The notes under the pieces: generated by a model
Told to the model about the DNA's origin: nothing
Databases searched by the model: none
The model's input: only the letters and a program-made list of their open reading frames with translations
Shown here: piece after piece, positions 24,201-36,200 of the stretch
Layout of the letters: the number at the start of each line of letters is the position of its first letter
Position numbering within the stretch: position 1 is the stretch's first letter
NCBI GenBank assembly: GCA_949130485.1
Contig: OX422184.1
Location: forward strand, 5,622,655-5,686,654
DNA: 64,000 nucleotides
Direction: 5' to 3'
Origin: Agelas oroides
Lineage: Eukaryota; Porifera; Demospongiae; Agelasida; Agelasidae
Position numbers and translations under genes: made by a program

Positions 24201-27200
24201 CATTAAGCAGGGCCGTAGCAAGCTATTTCAAGGTGGTGTGGCCAAATGTACATACTGCATGTAGTATCTAGGGGGGGTTGGGGACATGCTTCTCATAAGT
24301 TTGGCAATTCATAGCAAACAGAATTTCAATACTTGCTACACGTACTCTCTGTGAGGTAGTGATCGCAGATTGCGCCTTCCCAGATTAGGCTAAAAATAGT
24401 ATTGAAAAAGGGTGTGGCATACTTATTTCTATGAACTTTGAACTCACATGATTAGTGCAATGGAGTTGTTTCTTCCATCACAGTTTGCAACTAAGTCTTT
24501 CTAAATTCTTAGATGCTGAACACAAATTTTAGTTGGAAAAACGCAGGCAATAATGGAGAGCTTTCTTAGATATCATTCTGCAAGTTTCTAAGAGAGCACA
24601 AGGATGGAATCAGAAGAGCAAATGGTGCAGGTCAGGTGGGAAGGGAACAACTCCCACAAGTGCGATGGTCGTGTCCAGGACATTGCAGTTAAATTTGTGA
24701 AGCAGGAGGACATGGACGGAAGGGTTGTTGGAGCTGTCGTCAGAGTTTGTTCAGGACAGCAGATGCAGATGTCTAGGGCAGTGGTAGTCAGATGAAAACG
24801 ACTTTCTCAATGTAGCATTTGCTTCTCATTACTGTGAAGCTCTGCCAACTAATGACTACAAAACTCATAAGTTAGATGTTCAGTGTTTTGTGCCAAACTT
24901 CAAAAAAAACACTAAAGCTAAGATGAAAAAAAAGTGGCGGGAATTTCGCAATGGGGTGTTCACCTGAGTAGAGTTCTCAAAAAAAGGCTAACTATAGAGT
25001 TTAAGATCAACCACAAATTCACAGATATGATAATAGTACCGTAATGCTATAATGTTTTGCGTGAACTTTACTTTTGCGAATTGCTGATGGGATCGCAAAG
25101 AAAAGATCGCAATAATTAAACTTGTAGGGGTGGCACTTGGTAGGCGTAGTTAACGGACATGTTGATGTCGAACCAATGAACGTTAGCTGGCTGTTCCAGG
25201 AGAAGCAGTGGTAATGGATATTTCCGGCCTTGTGTAGTATAACAACAGTGAATATGGCAGAATAAGTTCCATTGTTCTTCAGAAGCTGTTTTTTTTTCAC
25301 GATGAGTAACCGGTATTCGCCAGTATTTCAGTCCGACCACACGACTTCCCAGCCACAAGGACACTGGGATCGGAGTGGTTGCAACTCGCGAAGCAAACGG
25401 AGGCGTGAAGCGTGTGTTGGAGAAGCAAGTCAGCCAACAGAGCGCTAAGAAGCGGAAACGATATACCAACTTCTCTGACACTGACAGAGCTGAGATGGGC
25501 TGATATCGTGACTATAATTGTTACTACGCGCATGCTTGTAAAAATTGAGGGAGGGGCTAAGATAGGTACTGCTCATTCGCAAAGATAAGATCGCAAATTA
25601 CTTAAATTAGCCTAAAAATGGCAAAATTGCAAAGGTTTCTCATACGCAAAACATAATAGCATTACGGTATATCAACGAAGCCAACCCAGGGTACCTATGG
25701 ACCCTACAGCAGCTTCTTTCCTTCCTTACTGTATGATGGCTTCACTTGACCTTTTTTAAAAGACAAAGACATTTACCAATAAAAACTCTCAGGTGAATTA
25801 AGGATTGGATGCAGTAATGTCATTGGCCTCGGTTGCTTGGACAAATGAAAGTTAGAAAAGTTTGGTTGCACATGCATGACCACTATCCATGCATGTGCTC
25901 AGTCTAGAAAATGCCAATGCAATGGCACTACTGCAATATAGTGCGCTCTGCAAGTAGTCTTGTAAGTGACTCTGATTTGAGCGATGAGTGTACATTATGT
26001 CATGACCTCAGATTTCTCAGAAAAAGAATTATTGACAGAAACACTTGCCAATCAGTACAGTATTATACCATCAGTAAGAAACATTTGTCATACGTTTATC
26101 AAATTTGTAAGATAGGAAGATTAACATCATTTTTGACTGAGAATCATAATTATAATAATCTCAGACCTGGCAACACTGCAGACTAGAACGAGAGGGGTTC
26201 CAGCATCTTTGGATTTCCGAAGCAATGTATTTTCATCCTCATTGCTTAAATTGCTTGAGAAGGGTCGGTTGCATTCCATATGTGGAACAAATAGTTTAGA
26301 GCAAATGTCACCTTCAATGCTGATTTACCTGACAATACCTCTAAGCTTTCTGCCCCAATGACATCTTTGACATGTATGTCATTAGACGTGAACTGTACTT
26401 CCATGTACTTTGTGAGGACAATATTGTCCAAGAACACAAGATGGTGTATTTTCAATTGGAACCTTTTATTTGGAAACAACAAACAAGTGCATGGGATTTA
26501 CAGCTCATTGTGGAAGGAATGCACTATGAGCGATCCAGAAGCAGCAACCCTTCGGATTAAGGCTGGGACGAAGGTTCGAACCTTCGCTGGGCTCGGAAGC
26601 TTACTAACCTTCGAAGGTTAATTTTGAACCTTCGACCTTTGGCCACACCCAGTGCATGCAGCAGTAAATTAATTATGCATCACTTGCGTGTGCACAGTCA
26701 CCCACGCATGCGTCAATTTGGAGATTGCGCAATACTACATGTGTAGCAGTTCATAGGACTCGCAGTTTGGTCAGTCCGTAGAGTAAGTGCAAGTGCTAGC
26801 ATAAGTCCTCCTAGTGCGAAGTCAGACGCGTGGAAGTACTTTGAGAAGTCTGCTGAGTTAAACAAGGCGAAAGTTCACTATGTTCAAAACTATTATCTTA
26901 CCGTGGGGGAACGAGCAATCTTTGGGAGCATTTGCTCACTCAACACCCGTTAAACTATAAGCCCAAAGTTAGTAGTAAGAAGCAAGCAATGCTGTGCACT
27001 GTGTACACAGACATGACAGATAAACCACGAAGGCTCGGTACCTTCGAAGGTATGTAAACGAAGGTTCGAAGGAGAAAATATTACCTTCTGGGGCCTGTTG
27101 ATATTTCTACAACAGTATTTTCCTATTCATGTGCCGTGCAATATCACACGATATTGCACGGGTAGTTATTGCATGGGTAGTTATTGCACGGGCCCTGAGG

Positions 27201-30200
27201 CTATATACGTGCAATATCCTTGCAACCAGGGTGTGGAACCTGTGCGTTCGAACGGCGAGTTACACGGTGCTTTGTGTGAGAAGAGACAAGACGCTGTTGT
27301 GGTAATGGATAATAAATACTTTATTACACTCGTTAGTGTTCGGCTCGTGAAAATACCACGCCCACTCGTGCAATAACTCATGATATATTGCACGCTAACT
27401 CGTGTAATAAGGTATATGTCAAACATATAAAGCCCCCGCATGAATTTCGGAGAACACCCAGGCCTATCACCACATACACTTACTGGAAGGCTTCGGAATT
27501 CCAGCATGGCTACTCTACTACTCAATTCCTGTTCTCAGTGATCTCATGCCCTCTGACTATGTGTACCAGCTCTGCAAATAAGGGGATTAACTCTACAATT
27601 TGGACTGCAATCTTTGGTAAGTGTATGCAATCACTACTTGAGGCTGCCATGCACCTACTGCTCATGAGCTTCTTTACCTGTTCTACACCCTTACACCCAA
27701 GCTTTACCACCTCACAATGTGCTCAGCTAATATGCATACTTTCGTGCACATGTGCAAGTTTGTGGGTGCATGGGACTCTCTGTGGTGCTACTCAACACTT
27801 GGGTTTGAAAACCTGAATGGACATCTCAGAAGGCACTGCCATGGGACACGCAATGTCCTGCCTCAGCTTGTCCACACAAAACAGGCTAATGGAATCTGAG
27901 AAACCAGCAACAGTCGCATACCTCAAGACTATGCTAGCACTAAGGAGACAGAAACGTGGCGACGCCTCCAGTTGTAGGGCAAGCAAGAAGAAGCTTCTGA
28001 ATGAATGAACCCAGAAGGCTCTAGTAGATGCTGGGCTTGCAGAAGTGTCAGTTCTGTTGCTGCCTGCTTTCACTCATCTATACCACAACTCTGTGCAGTA
28101 TAGTGAAAGCAGAAGCTGCATGAAACAATGGAGTCTGTGCATATGAACACAACTCCGGGTTTCAGTTTGGGTCAGCCATTACATTCTGCAGTGCACATGC
28201 AAGAATAGTCTTTTGATGTTTTTGAACAAATATGTGAAGGCTGGTGTAATAAACGACATTACATAGACATTAGATACTATACACATATACAAACTTAGTG
28301 GTGCTCAAACATGGTTGGAAACAGTTGCTTGCAGTGACTCTGAGGCTGAAGTAGATCCTGAAGAAGAGCCACCCTCAAAGAGATTTCATTATTATCAAAG
28401 AGAAGAGGAAACAACAAGAAGGCTCAAATCTGAAGACCCCACTATCACCTATTGGGAACGAGGAGATCGTCCGGTACCTGGAAAGCTGCCCAAATGTTAA
28501 TGAGAAGGTTGATCCTGTTGAATTTTGGATTGAGAATGAGAAAACCTACCCGTCTCTGGCTCCTGTGGCTTGTGACCTTCTTATAATTCCTGCCTCTAGT
28601 GCACCAATAGAAAGAGTCTTTTCGACAGCTGGACAAATCACATCTGGAAAACGAAATCGACTAAATGATAGGAACCTAGAGAGAGAGGTGCTACTGAAGA
28701 AAAATAAAGTATACATCTGCCAATGAGTGCATCCAGTGTCATGGAAACTATAACTGTTACCATAACTGTAATTCTCACTGTAACTAGAACCATTTCTTTC
28801 TGAAATTCATGCTGAAAACTATAACTACTAAATACTAAGTCCTCCTTTCATTAATAGTAACTGTAACAATAAGTGGAAGATGTTTACTAAAACAACACTA
28901 TTAAGCACCTTAGTGTGAGGCTACTAACCTCATAGTGTCTGTTCTCAAATGGTGGGGTGACACATGTACAGTGTTCCAAAGCAAGAGAGCAAAACTTCTT
29001 TGAAATTACATAGCTAGAATTTGTCATATTCGAACTATGTATGCATTAGCTGGAAGTTCAATTGAAAAGGCTTCGCGAACAACACCTTGCAAGTTCAACT
29101 ATTGGTTCTTCTCAGAGCCAACTCACAACTTCCTTGATTGCTCCAGCAACCAGGAAGCGAGTCCTCAAGGTCAAACAACACTTTGCTTCGATTGTAAAAA
29201 CAATTATGGCCATTATTTCTTCACAACGTCTCTAAGCAGAAGTACAACACTAACTACAAAGGTACAGTGGCCGATGAGCTATTTAAATATCAAGACAGTT
29301 TTGGAGCTGCACTTTGCTATCAGAGGAGGGAGGACATGATGTCATGTCGTAGGGACGATAAGTGCACTCTGATGACATGGCTTCTGCGAGTTATGCAAGT
29401 GGGCAAATGAGGGCCATTTCTGAACTCTTCGCCTGGACGAAAATAAAACAAAATGGCGACTGAGCAGCTGCAAAATTACAAGTACAAAACGCTGAAATTA
29501 CTACCACAGACAGGCGCAACACATAATGGTTTTCAATTTCACAAATGTAGACAAGCTTGCGAAACACATGAAAATTTAACCAACGACTTATGACTAATGA
29601 TTCTGCAAATAGCCTAACTGCATAAATTGTTCTATTATGCTCTGCATTTTAAGTATTATTTTAAAAATTATGCTCGTATGCTCGAGGCTACTAATTAAAT
29701 TATACTGGCATAATGTATGCCTCCTGTCAATATACCACAGACAGTATAGCCACCAATCCTATCTCAATTACAAGTATCGCTTCTGGTGTATAGCTATAAA
29801 CAGTGGAACCTCTCTATAAAGGTCATCATAGGACCAGCATTTTTGGGCCTTTGTTATGACTAGCTCCTTGTCCAAGTTGTACTAATGCAGTGCAATACTA
29901 AACCATGGCTATACCGTTATGCTGCTCAGGCCAGATGAACTCGGTAGGAAGACAATGGTTCCAAAACTGACACCAGTACCCATCTCTGGCATTGAATAGG
30001 CCAATTACCTTCTACAGCTGTATCTCATCCAGATTTAGGTAATGGCAGAGTATGCAAGGTACAAAAATTGGAGGGAGATGTAGGAAGACTGACCATTGCC
30101 CCTGTGAAGCATATCGATTTTGGTCCTGTTAGAATTGCAGAATCAACAATCAACAATCACAGGCAGGGGAGACACTGCTGCTCTTGACTCTAGTAAATTG

Positions 30201-33200
30201 GAGCAGCTGAAAGACAACATACGAAGTATCTTCCCAGCTGAGTGACACTGAATTTGAGGCAATATGGGGTATGTGATTTACTTTACCTTCATAGCAAGCG
30301 CTCGCAAGAATTTACACTCGTGTTTACCACTTAAGCAATGGATCTGTCTCAGTTACCATCTGCAAGGTGGCATTTCTTAGGATCCTTGGAATTTCTAACG
30401 GTCATTCGGATTGAGCTTGAAAAGCTCAACAAAAATCCAGTGGGTTACCACATGCTGATCAAAGGGGAAAACACGAGCCAGCCAACAAGACAAAGGAAGA
30501 TGTTGACTGCACCATTCTGGGGCAGAATTTAGAACCAGCTGAGTGACACTGAATTTGAGGCAATATGGGATATGTGCATTACTTTACTTTCATAGCAAGC
30601 GCTCGCAAAAACTTAAGAAAGCAAAAAGGTTGCTGGAACCTTGTACCTGTAACTCAACTTTCTTTATGCGCATTGACTGCTTCGAGTCCAACCGAGTCAT
30701 CTTGCTGGGAAATTTAACCGCTATATTGCTCATCAGAGATTGCAAACGGCGAGTAGATGTTATATCAAAGAAGATCAAGGAGCTTGGTGAAATGGGTATA
30801 CCAGCAGCTTTCTGCTATATTGCTGCTTGGAGTGGGGGACTATTCATGGCTGTCTACCTTTGCAGCAACTACATGAAATGATTGTGCAGCTGCCGTACAC
30901 GTCTGTAACCCCCATCAATATCCTTGACATATATGTCATTAGGGGCGAAATGTACTTTCATGTTCTTTGTGAGGACAACATTGTCCAAATTTTACATCAC
31001 AGGATACTTAAAAGCTTAACACCCGATTTGTACCGCAGTTATTTTATTGAAAACATAATTATAGCTTCTGAATTGACACTGATATAGATAATTAGTTTTG
31101 AGTTTCATATAAGTAGCAAGTTGAGTTTTACACAAATAAATTGACTTATCTTTTCACATCTTGCAATAATACAGCCTTACAAAGAAGTACCGCGTCAGCC
31201 TCCTGACATAATTAGATTGATCTTGATCTCATTCCGAATATTCCCGTTCCAGGATTACATCATCTTAATGCGACGTCACATGACGTGCGCAATTTTTTTG
31301 ACAAGTTTGAAAAAACACCTTGGTCGAGCTAAATTTTACTCAAGAGATTGGTGAAGATGGCTTTCTTTCTTTCAAGCAGTAGCAAGTGAGGAGTCTCTGT
31401 GCAGTGAACCCACAGTTCCAGAAAGAACTGTCAGCAAGAGAACCAAGAAGATTCCAGCAAAGCTGAGGGACTACGTCCCTTCTAGTTCGAGAGAAGAAGA
31501 GATGTTGCAGAAAAGTATGTTGCAAGTATCATGTATATATTGCGCAGAAGTTGGATGTACAAGGCAGCTAGCTGTACCTGCATGCAAATTAAGTCAAGGC
31601 AGGCATTAGAGGCAAAGTGTGGCATAGGTGTACTTTGTGGTGCCTGTCATCCTACGCAGTGTAGTGCAAATGAACAGACTGACCAGAGTGCTATTGGTAT
31701 GCCTCTTTGCCACTGTAGAGGAAGTGCTGGTGAAATGCTCACAGACGGGGCGGGGGGCGTAAAATAAAAGCAAAAGTCAGAGACATCTCAAAGAAGGACA
31801 TGTCACAACTGACGCAGGGTGACCTGAAGAAGGGATCAAGCCTGGTGGTGGAGGTGAATGGGAAAGCTTACACTGTCGAATTCATCAAGTTTGCAGGTAT
31901 GTCATAAACTGTTTCTTTTTTCACGTATATAATAGTTCGGTGCATAGGCAGTCAACAGTAACATATTGAAGTCAATGTGGTAGCTTTGTAGTACGTGCAG
32001 CAGATTAAAATCCATATTTTGTATTGTCAAAACTCCTGATATTTTCCAGTAGCAGTTCGTACATCACCGAGATACAATCACCTGACATTGATTCCTGGGA
32101 AATTCTTACTTAAATAGTCCTTGTTGCACTGTTATTTTGCAACTTTTACAAATAGCTACTATACAGGATGGTCATTATTGTCATGCACACAGATAAGGCC
32201 ATTAAAAAACCAGAAGACAAGACTTCAAGCTCCAAAAAGCCTGAACAAAGATTACCACTAAAACTGCTGTTGTATGCGAAAAGTCACACTGAATATTAAC
32301 TTTTGCCTTCTCTATAGGTTGTGTCAACCAAAGATTTCCTGAGTACAACCTCAAGGAACTTGTTCAAAATTTAAATCAAAATTGCCGAGACGCAGGCAAG
32401 GTCCAGGAATCTAGTAGCAGTCAGTAGTTTAGTTAGCTAGCATCTAATTTTTGTACTTTTTATGTCAACCCCTTTGTTTTATCCCTTGCTGCATTTACTT
32501 ACTGTTTTAGCCTATTACTTTTACCATTTACCTTATGGTAGTACGTGACATGCTGGAGTATAGAGAGCATTATGGAAGCAATACAGGGTGTTGCAAGAAA
32601 TTGTACAAGAGTTTGTAAGAACCACGCAAGATTCTTGCAAAAACTTGCAAAAACCACGTAAGAAATGATGCAAGATTCTTGCAAGAACTATGACAAGAAA
32701 TGTTCAAAAATCATGCTAAGAATCTTGCATGATTCTTGATAAGAATTGTTGCAAGATCTTGGAAGACATTTCCAGTATGCAGATGCTCTCTCCCATATGG
32801 ACTAACACGCAACTGTTAGTCACTGGAGAAGGGGGGAGGATCAAGTGTAAGAGATAGGACTTGGTACCTAAGTGGTGAACTATTACTTGTATGTGCTATC
32901 TGTGATACTACTGCTGTTTTCCAGAAGGTTCCTTAATCATAGTGTATATTACACTTATGATTCATATTCATTTGTGTGTGTAATGTCTTTCACCTTTTTC
33001 CTTATTGCCTGGTGTAGAACCTAATCTTTTCTTTGGTGCAATAGGTGCTAAATCCTGTTCTTTCATGATTTATGGTCTATTAGGAACTTGCATCATTCTT
33101 GTATAGCCTTGTTTGCACATTTTTTTTTTCATTTTTGAGTTTTTGTATTTATATAAGTGGACTGAGTTGTGTGTATTGCATTCCATTGAAATCTGGCGAA

Positions 33201-36200
33201 TTATAAGTTTGAGAACGTTAACCTGCTGCGGTCCATTCACGAGTACTGTACTCTCGCGAAAGAGCGCCCATGGGTGGAGCACCTTACAAGTCTGCCAAAG
33301 AGGTACTGTTCAGAGGATCACTAACCACAATACACAAGAGGTAGCAACCTTTTCAATAAACCATGGGGCATTCATGCTGGCACCACGGTTGACGGAAAAT
33401 GCATAGTAAGACAGGGGATGCCACCAGCACATGATGGAGAATTCTTTCTTCATATATAACCTAACCTTGTTTCTCAGTTATTTTTTTTTCTCTTTTTGTC
33501 AGTTTTAGTATATAACAACCTAGTTATCTTGATCTTCAGGGACATGATTTGCATACACTGTACCTATGATACGCATGATTGTGATCTTTCTTGATCTTGT
33601 TGGATCAATCAGAGTATTGGAATTTTGAATTTGAAATTAAGTTGAACAATCTTGTCAGAATGAAATTCGGCAGCCTTGTAACAACATTGTGACAAGGTTG
33701 TACATACTTATTACATGGTTGTCTAGGTCTGTTTACAGTTTCACGTACTGGCAAGGTTGTGACATGTTTGTGACATGGCTGTGACAAGCATCTTCACAAC
33801 CTTGTTGACAAGGTCGTAGCAACCTTGTACAAGCTTGGTATTTCTGCATGGGGAGGACAAGGTGGAGGAGGACCAACTTATGTTTCCAACACAGTATCGA
33901 GCAACCGTGGTACATGTAGCACATGCTATACCAACGTCAGGTCATATACGAAAGACCAAGAGTATATCTGTCAGTGCTTCTACTGGCCAACCCTGTGCTG
34001 ATATGTAGCTGAATACTGCTGGTCCAGGACATGGTGGAGTGTCAGATTGCTAAGCCAGGAAAGAAATGGCACACAGCCCTCACACCAGTGCTCATTATGA
34101 ATGAACCAAGGCCATGGACGTTGTGGGGCCATTGCCTAGAAGCAGGAGTGGGTACCAGTATGTATTCGTTATCTGTGACTATGATACTTGGCATCCTGAA
34201 GTTCTTCCCCTTTGATGCATTGATGCCGAGCATGTAGCTGATGAGCTGATGAAGGTGTTAGCCAGGGTGGGTGACCCTTGAGAAATCTTAACAAGCCAAC
34301 TTCACCTCCCGGTTGTTGGGAGGTGCCCCAGACCTCGACATTTTTTGAGCTGTTACATGATTGACAGTCCTCTATAGCCAAGCCCACTAGTCACCATATG
34401 CTTACACATGCCTACCTCACTACAATTTTCACACATCAACTACGGAGATCTGACAGCTTTCCTTGCACAAACTATAATCCATGTTTATTTGCTACCATAG
34501 TCTTGAGAAAGAGTGCCCATGGGTGGAGCACCTAACAAGCCTGCCAAAGAGCTTGCTACGGCCACACACACAGACACAATAGACGTTGAAAGAACTTTCA
34601 AAAGCAGACCCTGCAGATCTTGAAGTGATTTTGCATATGAACTTACGTATCTGCATGCACCTACCGCAGGCAGCACATGCTTTGTCGCAGTAAGGAATGG
34701 CCATCGAGTAAACCGAAATGGCTGAAAATCCTAACGTTTCCTTTTTGTCAGTGAAAAATTTGCACGATGATGGGGCAGCCGTTTTCTGAGACGGCTCGGC
34801 TTACTAGTTCTTATATGTACGTACGTACGACTTCACGTTTATTCAAAGTGCGCATGTGCTGTTTAGTCTGCGAAAAAGTGGTCGTGCCAAAACTGCTTCA
34901 ATCATCCCAAGAGGCTGAGTAAGTTCATTTGATCTGTCATCCGCTGTGTATATACTTTTACAATAATAGTATTAAAACTGCAAAGTACATCTGTTATGAT
35001 GATGGGTGTCATCTTCGCAAATATGCGCAAAACCCCATTCGTCGAGATCAGACACCAACAACGCAGTTGTTATCCAGAATGGAGATCGTCGTTGATAAGC
35101 TGCATATGGTTGGGCATGTTGACAAGTGATGCAAACACACGTGTGATCCACGAGCATTTGCAGAATTAGCTGAGGTTTGTCGTGTCAGTTCTTGATGTCT
35201 GTAGTACACTGTATTTGCTGCTTAACACTGTTATAAGCCCTTATAAATTGGACATGTAGAACCGTTGTGCAAATTGCGGCTAAATTCATAGCAAATAGGT
35301 TATGTAAAAAAAATGAATGTTTGATTTTTGTGAACAACTTTATTTTTTTCTTTTTGCTCATTTCACAGGTTGATACAGAAGTTTGCGAGCAAACTTCCTC
35401 ATGGTTGTCATGCTATGGTAAAATGACTCGCAGGATGAATCTTTCCACATACTTGTTCTTCCTTCTCTACATATGCAATCTACACAATATAAGGGAGACT
35501 GAAACTTACGAGACTAACTATACTGCTTCTAATAATTATTATATAATTATCACCATAGTACAAAGCTATACTGGAAAATATCACGAGTTTGTTGCCGTCT
35601 GTATTGTTATGAGTGCGCAGCATGAGTAACAATGCCAACGGCAACAAACGAGTGATATTTTTTCCGGTATAGCTTGGTACTATGGTGATAATGATTTTAT
35701 CATACGAACCTTCGACTTCATTGCACGTTCAGATGCAGCGCACGTGATTTGTAGTACCTGATACGGATTCTCGCGTGACTTGTAGTACCTGATACGGATT
35801 CTCACGTGACTTGTAGTACTAATACGGATTCTCGCGTGACTTGTAGTAAAAAAATACGGCTTTTATAAACTGCGTGCAGCTGCAAGGCTTCCCCATTGAC
35901 TCCCATACATTAGCGTGAGTTAGACGTATGATAATACATTATCACAGTAAAATGACAATGTCTTCATTCCAATGGCCACATCCATCTCTAAAAATTGGGA
36001 CACATGAGAATACCATTGACAGTCCTGTCCATCCCATGGGACTACGGGATGGATAGGACAAGACACTGGGACTTGGGGGTATACGTAAGGATAGGAATCC
36101 CATGGATAGGCCTGTCCATCCCATGGGATTATGGGACGGCACAGGATACTGGGATTTGGGGGGAATACGTAAGGATAGGACACATGAGAATCCCATGGAC

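Noticed and set aside
26565-26625. GGTTCGAACC motif suggesting a tRNA B box
   Set aside because: It is part of repeated AACCTTCGAAGGTT palindromes at a transposon end; no A box or cloverleaf could be drawn.
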